Assembly (NCBI GenBank): GCA_024742815.1
Contig: JANSXX010000001.1
Coordinates: forward strand, 124,001-188,000
Source: HXMU1420-13 sp024742815
Lineage (GTDB): Bacteria; Bacteroidota; Rhodothermia; Balneolales; Balneolaceae
Reading direction: 5' to 3'
Length of the DNA: 64,000 nt
The notes below the pieces were generated by a model that was given only the letters and a program-made list of their open reading frames with translations, did not search any database and was not told the origin of the DNA. Below, in pieces: positions 33,390-42,554 of the stretch (position 1 is the stretch's first letter; the number at the start of each line of letters is the position of its first letter). The position numbers and the translations under genes were made by a program.

Positions 33390-33956
33390 TTGAGCAGTAC
33401 CATTTCTAAAAAGCAAGAAGCATTTAACGACGAGATTATTCCTCATCTGGACTCGTTATATAATTTTGCTCTACGCCTCACTACCGATCATAGCGATGCA
33501 GAAGATCTCGTTCAGGATACCATAGTTAAAGCATTTCGTTTTTTTGATAGTTACGAAAAAGGCACCAATGCGAAAGCGTGGTTGTTTAGAATTCTGAAAA
33601 ACTCATTCATCAACAATTACCGCAAGAGTCAGAAAAAACCTCAAAGCGTTGATTACGATGAAGTTTCATCTTACTACGAGTCGGTACGTGCAGAACGTAC
33701 CGATACTTCAGATTTAGAGAACATCATCTTCAGAAATCTGATGGATGATAACTTTACCAATGCGTTGGCAAAGTTACCGGAAGATTTCCGAACGGTGGTT
33801 TTATTGTGTGATGTAGACGGTTTTACGTACGAAGAAATATCGAACATGCTAGATGTACCCATCGGAACCATTCGTTCTCGATTACACCGGGGTAGAAATC
33901 TACTGAAAACCGAGTTGTACGAATACGCGAAAAAGCGTGGTTTTACCGACGATTAA
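33390..33956 (+). CDS. ECF-type RNA polymerase sigma factor
   Basis: About 188 residues with sigma region 2 (LYNFALRLTTDHSDAEDLVQ, KAWLFRILKNSFINNYR) and region 4 (LPEDFRTVVLLCDVDGFTYE, IGTIRSRLHRGRNLL). The start is TTG either at 33390, preceded by GAGG with a 6-base gap, or at 33378, preceded by GGAG; I prefer the former because MSSTISKKQ resembles family N-termini. No anti-sigma gene follows; a convergent sensor kinase lies 2 bp away. Confidence 0.93.
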   Translation: MSSTISKKQEAFNDEIIPHLDSLYNFALRLTTDHSDAEDLVQDTIVKAFRFFDSYEKGTNAKAWLFRILKNSFINNYRKSQKKPQSVDYDEVSSYYESVRAERTDTSDLENIIFRNLMDDNFTNALAKLPEDFRTVVLLCDVDGFTYEEISNMLDVPIGTIRSRLHRGRNLLKTELYEYAKKRGFTDD

Positions 33957-33958
33957 TT

Positions 33959-35314
33959 TTATACCAGCGGAAGCATAATCCGCATAGTTGTTCCTTCTCC
34001 TTCCTCGCTTGCCTGTACAAATACTTTCCCTTTGTGGTATTCTTCTATGATTCGTTTGGTTAAGCTCAATCCAAGTCCCCAACCTCTTTTTTTAGTACTA
34101 TAACCCGGACGAAAAACATGTTTGAAGTTTTTTGATTCGATGCCACATCCATTATCGATGATATCAATAATTACCTGTCCTTCTTTTTCGGATGAGCGAA
34201 TTTTTATATGTGCCGGTTTATCTTTCGATTTCACCGCATCCATCGCATTTTTAACAAGGTTTTCCACTGCCCATTGAAATAATTCGGGGTTCAAAGCTAC
34301 GTTTCCGGTAGCTACCAGCTTTTTATCAACCGAGGCTGCTCTACCAAGCTGTGGTAAACGTCGCTCCATATACGCAGTTACTTCGTCCATTACCGGAGCA
34401 ATCGACATTGGAATTAATTCTGGAGAGGAACCAATTTTACCAAACCGTTCCGCTACTCCCTTCAACCGTTGAACATCGTTCTCTATTTCGGTAATAAGTT
34501 TGAGTGCTTCCTCATCCTCTTTATGATCTTCTTTGTACAAAGCAATCCAGCCAAATAAACTTGAAATAGGCGTACCCAATTGATGAGCCGCTTCTTTAGC
34601 CATCCCCACCCAAAGGTTCGATTGTTCGGTATACTTTATGCTTCGATAGGTGGTGTAACCAACTCCCAAAAGTAAGGTGAGAATCCCAATCTGTATGTAT
34701 GGAAAGTATCTTAAAATTTGAACGGTCGGACTTTCACCATAATACACAAATTGCGAAATGCGCCTGTTTTCATCCCCAATAATTATTTCGATGGGGGGAT
34801 TGGTGGCTTTCAGTTTCTCCACCAACTTTGCTCGTTTCTCAGGAGTATCAATTTTATTTGCCGGTACATTTTTAAACCCATACTCCACCGATATCTCCTG
34901 ACTCGAAGTAGTATCGTTGCTAAGATAGGCATATTCCAATGGAACATCGTTTTCATCGACCACCACTGCAGGAATTTCAAAATTTCGGGATTCATCCAGG
35001 ATTAGTTCATCCGTTACAAAATCACGTGAACTGCGAAGTGTTTCAATTTCGATGAGTTGCTGAACAATGCTGTCTGGCACGGTTTCCATTTGCATCAAAG
35101 TTCCTGCAAGTTCCAGCAGCTTAGTGCTCGCCTGTTGATGAACCGGCAAAGCGTTGTACTCGATAGCTTTTGCCCAGAGTTCTACACTTACGCGTTCTTG
35201 CTTTAGGATTTTCCCAACCAGATAATTGTTATAAACCAACGATCCTGCTCCTAACATCAACAGAAAGGCGATCAGCATTATTTTAATCCAATCGGTGCGC
35301 GAAAAGAGATTCAT
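33959..35314 (-). CDS. Membrane-bound sensor histidine kinase
   Basis: 451 residues: a transmembrane helix at 13-32, an extracytoplasmic sensor region of about 170 residues, a second helix near 205-222, then HisKA-type helix with the phospho-acceptor in MAKEAAHQLGTPISSLFGW (His near 240) and HATPase boxes ENLVKNAMDAV, DNGCGI and RGWGLGLSLTKRI. No response regulator is adjacent, so the partner is unlinked. It lies downstream of clpX but behind a strong terminator. Confidence 0.92.
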   Translation of the reverse strand: MNLFSRTDWIKIMLIAFLLMLGAGSLVYNNYLVGKILKQERVSVELWAKAIEYNALPVHQQASTKLLELAGTLMQMETVPDSIVQQLIEIETLRSSRDFVTDELILDESRNFEIPAVVVDENDVPLEYAYLSNDTTSSQEISVEYGFKNVPANKIDTPEKRAKLVEKLKATNPPIEIIIGDENRRISQFVYYGESPTVQILRYFPYIQIGILTLLLGVGYTTYRSIKYTEQSNLWVGMAKEAAHQLGTPISSLFGWIALYKEDHKEDEEALKLITEIENDVQRLKGVAERFGKIGSSPELIPMSIAPVMDEVTAYMERRLPQLGRAASVDKKLVATGNVALNPELFQWAVENLVKNAMDAVKSKDKPAHIKIRSSEKEGQVIIDIIDNGCGIESKNFKHVFRPGYSTKKRGWGLGLSLTKRIIEEYHKGKVFVQASEEGEGTTMRIMLPLV

Positions 35315-35343
35315 CGGAATTTTTTAGCTGAATATAGGGAAGA

Positions 35344-35357
35344 AGTGCTTCAGCACT
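35344..35357. repeat. REP-like palindrome with TC loop
   Basis: AGTGCT-TC-AGCACT, preceded by GA as in GAAGTGCT. Same loop and lead as the palindrome at 14908-14925 near the RAYT gene, so possibly a solo copy of the same family. Confidence 0.45.
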
Positions 35358-35361
35358 AAAT

Positions 35362-35394
35362 AAAAAACCCCTCACATGAAGCATGCGAGGGGTT
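35362..35394 (-). terminator. Rho-independent terminator of clpX operon
   Basis: On the minus strand AACCCCTC pairs with GAGGGGTT, the inner CATG/CATG pairs further, and a T tract (35367-35362) follows. Confidence 0.9.
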
Positions 35395-35401
35395 AGATTC
35401 T

Positions 35402-36655
35402 TTAACCGGCTGCTTTTTGTTTTTCATACACCGGCGGGGCTTTTTTATCGATGGTATCTTTAGTAATGATACATCGTGCCACATTTTTCATTGAGGGCAG
35501 GGTAAACATGATATCAAGCATGGCGGCTTCCATGATCGATCGCAATCCACGTGCACCTGTTTTTCGTGCTTTCGCCTTCTTAACAATCGCATTAAGCGCA
35601 TCTGTCTCGAACTCCAGATCAACATTTTCCATTTTAAACAGTTTTTTATACTGTTTTGTGATGGCGTTTTTAGGCGTTTGCAAAATATCGAGCATAGCTT
35701 CATCCGAAAGTTCATGTAATCCGCAAATTACCGGTAGCCGACCAATCAATTCCGGAATCAAACCAAATCGCTGAAGATCTTCAGGCTCGATGTAAGTGAA
35801 AATCTCCGGATCTTCTTTATCGAACTTAACTTGCTCGCGGGTATGAAAACCCATTGAACTGGTTGATAATCGGCGGGAAATGATTTCTTCTAATCCCGCG
35901 AAAGCTCCACCACAAATAAACAGAATATTAGCGGTATCAAGCTGAATAAAGCTCTGCTCGGGATGCTTTCTTCCGCCTTTAGGTGGAATATTGGCAACCG
36001 TACCTTCAAGAATTTTCAGTAATGCTTGTTGAACACCTTCGCCACTCACATCTCGTGTAATGGATGGATTGTCGCTCTTACGAGCTACTTTATCAACCTC
36101 ATCAATGTATACAATTCCTCGCTTAGCACGCTCTACATCGTAATCGGCAGCTTGGAGTAAATTGCTTAGAATGCTTTCCACATCTTCGCCTACATATCCG
36201 GCTTCCGTAAGTACGGTAGCATCAGCGATGGTGAAGGGAACATCAATAACTTTAGCAAGGGTACGAGCCAGCAAAGTTTTACCGCTACCTGTTGGTCCAA
36301 GTAACGCAATATTACTTTTCTCAATCATGGTGTCGTCCATTTCCATGCTGTCACTACTAATTCGTTTGTAGTGATTGTACACAGCAACCGACAGGGTTTT
36401 CTTAGCTTGTTCTTGCCCGATCACGTATTCGTCGAGCTTGGCCTTAATTTCGATAGGCTTGAGCATTGGCTTAAAGCTTTTCTCGCGGCGTCGCGCAAGA
36501 GAAGCTAAGTCACTTTTAATAATGCTGGAGGCATCTTCCACACAACGATCACAAACGTATACTCCGGGGCCGGCAACCATGCTGTTTACTTCTAGGCTGG
36601 ATCGCCCACAGAAACTACAATTTACGATGTCGTTATTTTTTTCCTTATCACTCAT
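35402..36655 (-). CDS. clpX: ATP-dependent Clp protease ATP-binding subunit ClpX
   Basis: 417 residues, standard ClpX: an N-terminal zinc finger (CSFCGRSS with CDRC, about 13-38) that recognises adaptors, AAA+ Walker A GPTGSGKT (about 117-124), Walker B IVYIDEVDK, sensor region GEGVQQALLKILEGT and RLPVICGLHELS. ClpX unfolds substrates for ClpP. It follows clpP by 22 bp in a tig-clpP-clpX operon and ends in a strong terminator. Confidence 0.98.
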   Translation of the reverse strand: MSDKEKNNDIVNCSFCGRSSLEVNSMVAGPGVYVCDRCVEDASSIIKSDLASLARRREKSFKPMLKPIEIKAKLDEYVIGQEQAKKTLSVAVYNHYKRISSDSMEMDDTMIEKSNIALLGPTGSGKTLLARTLAKVIDVPFTIADATVLTEAGYVGEDVESILSNLLQAADYDVERAKRGIVYIDEVDKVARKSDNPSITRDVSGEGVQQALLKILEGTVANIPPKGGRKHPEQSFIQLDTANILFICGGAFAGLEEIISRRLSTSSMGFHTREQVKFDKEDPEIFTYIEPEDLQRFGLIPELIGRLPVICGLHELSDEAMLDILQTPKNAITKQYKKLFKMENVDLEFETDALNAIVKKAKARKTGARGLRSIMEAAMLDIMFTLPSMKNVARCIITKDTIDKKAPPVYEKQKAAG

Positions 36656-36677
36656 GCCTTAAATCTACAAAAATAAT

Positions 36678-37328
36678 CTATTTCTTGGCGCCGGCTTTGC
36701 TTATCACATTATCAACCAAGCCGTAGTTTTTGGCTTCCTCAGCCGACATCCAATTATTTCGATCCGAATCTTTGATGATTTCTTCGAGGGTTTTACCTGC
36801 ATGGTCACCAATAATCTGGCTCAGTTCTTTTTTGATGCGGATAATTTCCTGAGCCTCAATTTCGATGTCACTGGCCTGACCTTGCACACCACCCAAAGGC
36901 TGATGAATCATTACACGAGAGTGGGGTAGACAGTTTCTTTTTCCTGCAGTTCCGGCTGTAAGTAAAACTGCGCCCATGCTTGCAGCCATGCCCATACAAG
37001 TGGTGGCTACATCACATTTAATTAACTGCATGGTATCGTAAATCGCTAAACCGGCAGAAACAACGCCACCCGGGCTATTGATGTAAAGGTTAATGTCTTT
37101 TTCAGGATCTTCAGATTCCAAAAACAACATCTGAGCCACAATTGAACTTGCAACCACATCATTAATTCCGCTTCCCAGAATGATGATTCGGTCTTTTAAC
37201 AGACGCGAATAGATATCGTAAGCACGTTCGCCACGGCTGGTGGTTTCAATCACCATCGGCACTAGGTTGCTTTCTATCTGTTGATTTGTTTCGTAAATGG
37301 GTTGCTCAAATAATGGTTGCTTTGTCAT
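36678..37328 (-). CDS. clpP: ATP-dependent Clp protease proteolytic subunit ClpP
   Basis: 216 residues with the serine-protease triad residues S117 (GMAASMGAVLL) and H142 (RVMIHQPLGG), and the Asp later in the fold. It forms the double-heptamer chamber fed by ClpX. It sits 14 bp downstream of tig and 22 bp upstream of clpX, an operon order conserved across many bacteria. Confidence 0.98.
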   Translation of the reverse strand: MTKQPLFEQPIYETNQQIESNLVPMVIETTSRGERAYDIYSRLLKDRIIILGSGINDVVASSIVAQMLFLESEDPEKDINLYINSPGGVVSAGLAIYDTMQLIKCDVATTCMGMAASMGAVLLTAGTAGKRNCLPHSRVMIHQPLGGVQGQASDIEIEAQEIIRIKKELSQIIGDHAGKTLEEIIKDSDRNNWMSAEEAKNYGLVDNVISKAGAKK

Positions 37329-37342
37329 TGTGGTAATAGTAA

Positions 37343-38638
37343 TTATTTATCGGCGTTAGACTTCTTTTCCTGTTCCTTTCGGTAAGCGTCTTTGTCCAAC
37401 TCTTTTATTTTTACCTCATCCTGAAGCTTCTCGAACACCTTGTTTTCTCTAATGCTACTGCGTAGTGATTCGAGCATGCTTGGGTTTTGTGCGTAATAAC
37501 CTTTCAGTTGATCGGTGGTTGCACCATAGCGCGCTGCTTCTATCGAAAGAAACTCGTCGATATCTTCGGGTTTTATTTCGATATCTTCAAATGTTTCTTG
37601 CAATTTCTGGCTGATGAAATACCAACGTGCTTCGCGCACTGCTTGTTCGGTCATTTCATCGCGATAACTGTTTTCATCGAAGGTTTCCGGAAGATTTCCT
37701 CCCATTTGTTGCTTCAACTGATTTACATACGAGCTTTTTACTTGCTCAACAAATGCAACCGGCACTTCAAACTCGTGCGCATCAGTTAGCGCTTCAACCA
37801 CGCCACTGCGGAACATGTCATCGGAAGTTTGATCGTAATACTGTTGCATTTTGCTTTTCAGAAAACTTTTGAACTCATCTTCGTTCGATGCTTCGCCATT
37901 GCTATTCTTAGAAATGAATTCTTCATTCAATTCAGCTTTATGAAGCTTCTGCACCGTTTTTACTGTAACCCGGAAATGATCTTTTTCGCCATCTTCTTCG
38001 AGTTTCATATCAACCACATCGCCTGCCTTTTTGCCTTTCAGAGCTTTTAAGAACTCTTTGGCAGCATCCTGGCGCATGTCGATGGTTTGATCCTTATCGG
38101 CTTCATCTTCTACAACATTACCGTCGTCATCTAAAGAATCTACATCTGCAATAATTTTAGATTCTTTGTCGATTTTGCCATCCACATCTTCCCAGTTACC
38201 TTCGCGCTCAAGCGTACGCTCAAGTTCTTCTTCAACTTCTTTATCGCTTACATCGTGAACCATTTTGTTCACTTCAATTTTCGATAAATCGCTTAATTCA
38301 ACTTCAGGCTTTGCACCGATCTTGAAAATCACTTCAAGCTCGTCATTTTCCCACTGGAAATCTACCATTTCGGCTTCTCCAACCGGGTTGTGTTTTTCAG
38401 CAATCTCGTTTTCGAAAACTTCCTGAACGTATTTGTTGATTTCTTCGATTTCGATGTCGTTTCCGAAACGTTTTTTCACCAATCCTAAAGGCACTTTGCC
38501 CGGACGGAAACCCGGTAACGAGATTTGCCCTTGATAACGCTTAAAGGCTTTGTCGAATTTTGGTTGAAGATCTTCTCGGTTAGCTTTGATGGTTACTTCT
38601 TTATCTACAGAAGTAAGATCTTTTACAGAAATGTTCAC
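37343..38638 (-). CDS. tig: Trigger factor
   Basis: Ribosome-associated chaperone, 431 residues. The N-terminal ribosome-binding domain contains LPGFRPGKVPLGLVKKRFG (about 40-58). The central PPIase-like domain is divergent and acidic, as in other Bacteroidota. The helical C-terminal domain spans about 250-410. The lysine-rich tail is short. First gene of tig-clpP-clpX, just downstream of tRNA-Leu on the same strand. Confidence 0.95.
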   Translation of the reverse strand: MNISVKDLTSVDKEVTIKANREDLQPKFDKAFKRYQGQISLPGFRPGKVPLGLVKKRFGNDIEIEEINKYVQEVFENEIAEKHNPVGEAEMVDFQWENDELEVIFKIGAKPEVELSDLSKIEVNKMVHDVSDKEVEEELERTLEREGNWEDVDGKIDKESKIIADVDSLDDDGNVVEDEADKDQTIDMRQDAAKEFLKALKGKKAGDVVDMKLEEDGEKDHFRVTVKTVQKLHKAELNEEFISKNSNGEASNEDEFKSFLKSKMQQYYDQTSDDMFRSGVVEALTDAHEFEVPVAFVEQVKSSYVNQLKQQMGGNLPETFDENSYRDEMTEQAVREARWYFISQKLQETFEDIEIKPEDIDEFLSIEAARYGATTDQLKGYYAQNPSMLESLRSSIRENKVFEKLQDEVKIKELDKDAYRKEQEKKSNADK

Positions 38639-38698
38639 GTATTCTCCGCTTTTAATGTGAATTCAATAAGTAAAATAAACAGGATAATTAGAAAGGAG

Positions 38699-38782
38699 TA
38701 CGAGAGGGGGGACTCGAACCCCCACGCCGATTAAAGCACTAGATCCTAAATCTAGCGTGTCTACCAATTCCACCACTCTCGC
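38699..38782 (-). tRNA. tRNA-Leu (UAG)
   Basis: The minus strand folds into a class II tRNA of about 84 nt: acceptor GCGAGAG/CTCTCGT, anticodon stem CTAGA/TCTAG with loop TTTAGGA (anticodon TAG, reading CUA), a long variable arm and T arm GGGGGTTCGAGTCCCCC. CCA is not encoded. Its promoter is at 38798-38830. Confidence 0.95.
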
Positions 38783-38797
38783 AAAATTTAGAGCTTG

Positions 38798-38830
38798 CAA
38801 AGATAGCAGGATTTGAAACTAAATGCCAAA
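38798..38830 (-). promoter_or_regulatory. Promoter of tRNA-Leu
   Basis: Minus strand: TTTG (38830-38827), 21-bp spacer, TATCTTTG (38805-38798), 15 bp before the tRNA 5' end. The same -7 sequence and spacing serve tRNA-Lys. Confidence 0.75.
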
Positions 38831-38937
38831 TCGGGCGCCAAATTTTTTCAATATTTCTCGATGTTTAAAACTGAGGATCTTACTCTGATTTTTGCGCATT
38901 ATTTTTGATTTTATAGCTCACTCAAAAAAGCTCGCAC

Positions 38938-39279
38938 ATGTACCATAATCTCCGCATCGTTTATATCACCACCTCCACAAATGAAGAAGCAGAATACATT
39001 GGCCGTACTTTAGTTGAAGAAGAACTTGCTGCCTGCGTAAATATCATTGGAGGGATGAAATCAATTTATCGCTGGGAAGGTGAAATAAAAGAGGAGCAGG
39101 AAACCGTGCTACTAGTAAAAACGCATTACAGCAAAATGAAGCTGTTAACAAACAGGGTGAATGAACTGCACAGCTACGATTGCCCTTGCGTTGTTTCGCT
39201 CACCTTAACCGAGAATGAGGGGAATAAAGATTATATAGCGTGGTTACTGGAAAACTCGAAAGAAACTTTCGCCGGTTGA
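38938..39279 (+). CDS. cutA: Divalent-cation tolerance protein CutA
   Basis: 113-residue trimeric ferredoxin-like protein. Signatures: IVYITTSTNEEAEYIGRTLV, LAACVNIIGGMKSIYRWEGE and ETVLLVKTHYSKM, then YDCPCVVSL. CutA is very widespread and linked loosely to copper tolerance; its molecular function is unsettled. A TATTTTTG about 28 bp upstream may be a -7 element. Convergent with cysH. Confidence 0.95.
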   Translation: MYHNLRIVYITTSTNEEAEYIGRTLVEEELAACVNIIGGMKSIYRWEGEIKEEQETVLLVKTHYSKMKLLTNRVNELHSYDCPCVVSLTLTENEGNKDYIAWLLENSKETFAG

Positions 39280-39336
39280 GAATTCGCTGCTCAATTCCAG
39301 TTTTGAAATTTGCCCGCAAACACCCTAGGCGATAGT

Positions 39337-39996
39337 TTATCGGTGCAAACCACACTCGGTTTTTCCACTGCTGCTCCATCTCCCGGAACGACCATCGCCG
39401 GCTACTGTACAGTGTGTACAACCAATTGAAGAGAAACCCAATGGCTCAAGCGGATGCTTAGGCAATCCGAAATAATCGAAATAATCGTCTACCTGAGCTT
39501 GTGTCCAATCGATGAGTGGGTAAAATCTAAAAATATCACTTCGTTTTTGGAAAATATCCAATCCCGAGCGAAAGCCATTTTGGTAGCTTAGCAAGCCGGA
39601 AATCCAGACATTATGCTCGTTTTTCACTTTTTCGAGAGGCGCAACTTTATTGGTGGCACAGCAAGCATCAGGATCTGATTCCCAAAGCTTCGATACAAGC
39701 GTGGCTTCATGCTCCTTTAAAGCAGGACGATGGGTTATTACGTTTAGGTCCAGCAAGCGAGTGAGTTCCTCTTTGTATGCGATGGTTTCCTCAAACAAGT
39801 AACCTGTGTCGATGAAATGAATTGGAAAACCGGGACGTACCCGACTCAAAAAATGCAGCAACAATGCCGAAGTAGTACCAAACGAGGTAGTTACTAAAGC
39901 TTTATCCTGAAATTTGTTGAGGATATACGCCAATCTCGCATCAATTAAAGATGACGCCAGCGTTTTATTTATTTGTTCGATTTGGAGTGAATGCAT
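39337..39996 (-). CDS. cysH: Adenylyl-sulfate / phosphoadenylyl-sulfate reductase
   Basis: 219 residues of the PAPS-reductase fold, reducing activated sulfate to sulfite. It carries the CC pair (DACCATNKVAPL) and the CxxC pair (SIGCTHCTVAGD) that bind a 4Fe-4S cluster, marking the APS-reducing branch, plus the catalytic C-terminal ECGLH. SIGN of sulfate assimilation, but no other cys gene is in the window. A 15-bp palindrome lies about 46 bp upstream and may be its operator. Confidence 0.93.
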   Translation of the reverse strand: MHSLQIEQINKTLASSLIDARLAYILNKFQDKALVTTSFGTTSALLLHFLSRVRPGFPIHFIDTGYLFEETIAYKEELTRLLDLNVITHRPALKEHEATLVSKLWESDPDACCATNKVAPLEKVKNEHNVWISGLLSYQNGFRSGLDIFQKRSDIFRFYPLIDWTQAQVDDYFDYFGLPKHPLEPLGFSSIGCTHCTVAGDGRSGRWSSSGKTECGLHR

Positions 39997-40041
39997 CAGA
40001 AAAAACTCTCTTATTTAGACAACACAAACAACTAATTTTTG

Positions 40042-40056
40042 TGCAATTTAATTGCA
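40042..40056. promoter_or_regulatory. Palindrome upstream of cysH
   Basis: TGCAATT-T-AATTGCA is a perfect palindrome with a one-base centre, 46 bp before the cysH start. It may bind a sulfur-responsive regulator. The rest of the 216-bp cysH-degP gap is AT-rich without other structure that I can see. Confidence 0.35.
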
Positions 40057-40212
40057 AACAATACTGAAAGCGCTTTTTTAAAGGTTGGGGCAATCTTATT
40101 CACAAAAACTTAACACTGTAGTGACATAAAAAGTCTAACTCAATTAGTGCTTCTACGGCAAGAACCATTGTATTTCAATCTCTTGATTAACCCAAGCTGT
40201 GCAGTGTAGGTT

Positions 40213-41412
40213 TTAACGTCCGGCAACTCGTTTTCTCAACGTCATCTCAGCTTCATATTCGGCGCCTTCTCTAAATAAGCGCAAAACCATGGTGTCGCCT
40301 TCTTCGAACTCGCGCATTAATGCCCAGGCATGCATCTCGCTGGTTACGCGCTCCTCTCCAATACGTGTGATGATATCTCCAGGCATGATCCCGCTTTCGT
40401 ATGCAGGGCCGTCTTTGTTTACACTAGTAACAAATAACCCGGCAACCGGTGGTAAACCGTATTGATACACTAATTGATTGGTCATTTGTGTGAACTCCAT
40501 GCCGGGATCAAAATCTAACGACACCGTGCCCGAATCTTTTAACTGCCCAATTATCTTTTGCACCCGATCGCTTGGGATGGCGAACCCTAACCCTACAAAT
40601 CCGCTACTTGTTCCGCCTGTAAATATGAAGGTGTTCACTCCAATAACTTCACCCTCACTGTTAAGTAATGGGCCTCCCGAATTGCCACGATTAATAGCTG
40701 CATCGGTTTGAATCATATCCATATAAACGCGAGGTTCTTGTGGATCGGGACGAAAATCACGGTTGGTACCACTAACTACTCCAACGGTTACGGTTGGTTG
40801 GCCATCGGCAAAAAGGCCAAATGGATTTCCCATTGCAATCGCCCACTCGCCCACCATCACCTGATCGGAATCTGCAAACTGTATGTATGGAAACCGAACG
40901 CTTTCTTCTTTGATTTTGAGCAACGCTAGGTCAGCAAATTCATCGGCGCCCAATAACTCAGCTTCATAGCTTTCGCCATTGGTGAGTGTTACCATGATGG
41001 TTTTAGCTCGATTACCTGCAACATGCTCGTTAGTAACGATGAGTCCATCTTCAGAAATGATAAAACCAGATCCCATACTTTGAACTTCGCGGGCAATGGG
41101 GCGCTCAAAAAATCGAAAGAAAAAGGAGTCAAAATCACGGGTATAACCACGTTGTAACTCGGTTACCGTGATGCTTACAATGGCAGGCTCCGCTTTAGCA
41201 ACCGCAGTAGTTATTGCATTGGCCCTGCTGGATGTAATTGCCGACTGATTCGCTTGAATTTGAGCAACATTATCATTGGATTCTGTTTTTGCTTCGCTTA
41301 ACGTATTTGCTTCTGCAGAAACCGGTATCGGTTTTATGGTTTTCGATTGGAAAGATTCACATCCAACAAGAAAAAATAATGCTGTAAGAAAAATAGTAGC
41401 TGTTTTGCTCAT
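40213..41412 (-). CDS. HtrA/DegP-like serine protease with PDZ domain (lipoprotein)
   Basis: 399 residues. The N-terminus carries a lipobox (FFLVGC, Cys18), so the enzyme is probably lipid-anchored in the envelope rather than free. Trypsin-like domain with triad H130 (VTNEHVAG), D161 (ADLALLKI) and S245 (NRGNSGGPL), then one PDZ domain (about 300-390, AGLFVTSVNKDGPAYESGI). It acts in envelope protein quality control. It lies 12 bp downstream of nrnA, likely in the same transcript. Confidence 0.93.
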   Translation of the reverse strand: MSKTATIFLTALFFLVGCESFQSKTIKPIPVSAEANTLSEAKTESNDNVAQIQANQSAITSSRANAITTAVAKAEPAIVSITVTELQRGYTRDFDSFFFRFFERPIAREVQSMGSGFIISEDGLIVTNEHVAGNRAKTIMVTLTNGESYEAELLGADEFADLALLKIKEESVRFPYIQFADSDQVMVGEWAIAMGNPFGLFADGQPTVTVGVVSGTNRDFRPDPQEPRVYMDMIQTDAAINRGNSGGPLLNSEGEVIGVNTFIFTGGTSSGFVGLGFAIPSDRVQKIIGQLKDSGTVSLDFDPGMEFTQMTNQLVYQYGLPPVAGLFVTSVNKDGPAYESGIMPGDIITRIGEERVTSEMHAWALMREFEEGDTMVLRLFREGAEYEAEMTLRKRVAGR

Positions 41413-41424
41413 GCAATAGAATAT

Positions 41425-42390
41425 TTACTTCAGTTGTTGTTCTCCGATAGCAACCACTTCTTCGATGGCTTTTTCTAGCGGCCCGGTGTGCCAACCAGCC
41501 GCCGCTTTTTTATGTCCGCCTCCGTTAATCTGGCGAGCCCACTTGTTTACATCCACGTCGCTTCGTGATCGAAGGCTGATTTTGATGCGATCATCATCTT
41601 CGCGAAACAGGATGCAGGCTTTTACTCCAGATATACTTAGCGGGTAGCTCACAAATCCCTCGGTGTCTTCTTTTTGTGTAGCCGTTGCTTCGAACATGGC
41701 TTTAGTAACGCAGATACTCGCAATTTGTTGGTTCGCGTGTAAAGTTATGGTGTCAAGCGCTTTACTTAAAAGATGCAGTTGATTGATGGTTTTTGTGGCG
41801 TATACTTTTTCTACCACTTCATTTGGTTTGAAGTCGCCACGCTTTAACAACTCGGCCCCGGCATTAAGTGTGTTAGGAGTTACACTATCAAACTGATATG
41901 AGCCGGTATCGGTAACGATTCCAACATACATTGCTTTTGCAGCCGGAGTATCAATTTGATTGATGTCGTGTTCGGCGTATAATTCGTAAATCAACTCCGC
42001 TGTGGACGAATAATCAGGACGAGAGATTCCCACCTCAAAAATGTCATCCGGTTGGGGATGGTGGTCGATCATATAAATGGGCTTTCCGAGATCGGCTATA
42101 GATTCAGCAACTGTTCCAAATCGATGAAGGGCATTCCCATCGAGGATAACAAAGGCCTCAAAGTCTTTCAGCCGATGAACATCGGGTTTTTCGATGGAGT
42201 AAAAGTCTTGCAACCAGGCAAGGTTATCGGCCGGGCCGTCTTCATTAAATGCCGTTGCGTTGATTCCATTTTTGAGGCACCACAAACAAAATGCTACTTG
42301 TGAGCCCAGGCAATCCCCATCCGGACGGACATGCGAAAACACAGCAATGTTTTTGTGGCAGCTAATTTTTTCGATGAATTCTTTGTACAT
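41425..42390 (-). CDS. nrnA: DHH-family oligoribonuclease / pAp phosphatase (NrnA)
   Basis: 321 residues from the ATG at 42390, which has an AAGGAG Shine-Dalgarno at good distance; a start at 42420 is less likely. DHH domain motifs: VFSHVRPDGDCLGSQ, VILDGNALHRFG, MIDHHPQPDD (the DHH) and GIVTDTGSYQFDS; the DHHA1 domain ends in NGGGHKKAAAG. NrnA degrades nanoRNAs and dephosphorylates 3'-phosphoadenosine-5'-phosphate, which fits the nearby cysH. Followed by the HtrA gene. Confidence 0.94.
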   Translation of the reverse strand: MYKEFIEKISCHKNIAVFSHVRPDGDCLGSQVAFCLWCLKNGINATAFNEDGPADNLAWLQDFYSIEKPDVHRLKDFEAFVILDGNALHRFGTVAESIADLGKPIYMIDHHPQPDDIFEVGISRPDYSSTAELIYELYAEHDINQIDTPAAKAMYVGIVTDTGSYQFDSVTPNTLNAGAELLKRGDFKPNEVVEKVYATKTINQLHLLSKALDTITLHANQQIASICVTKAMFEATATQKEDTEGFVSYPLSISGVKACILFREDDDRIKISLRSRSDVDVNKWARQINGGGHKKAAAGWHTGPLEKAIEEVVAIGEQQLK

Positions 42391-42480
42391 AAATCTCCTT
42401 TGTATCGAAAATAGAGACATAGATGGCTAAAATCATACTTATTGAAAATTTTAGTTGAGTATTTAGAGAAGTTGGGTAAC

Positions 42481-42520
42481 TGACGGATGACGGATGACGG
42501 ATGACGGATGACGGATGACG
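42481..42520. repeat. Heptanucleotide tandem repeat
   Basis: TGACGGA is repeated five times perfectly, followed by a partial TGACG (5.7 copies). It lies in the 229-bp gap between divergent nrnA and the thiamine pyrophosphokinase gene. Confidence 0.9.
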
Positions 42521-42554
42521 AAAGAAACTCAATCTTATTCAGGAATCCATTCGG

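Noticed and set aside
33390..33956. Sigma/anti-sigma pair with the adjacent sensor kinase
   Set aside because: The neighbour is convergent and has HisKA and HATPase boxes of a sensor kinase, not an anti-sigma factor; no link beyond proximity.
42481..42520. CRISPR-like array
   Set aside because: The TGACGGA units are contiguous 7-mers without spacers, so it is a simple tandem repeat. No cas gene in the window.
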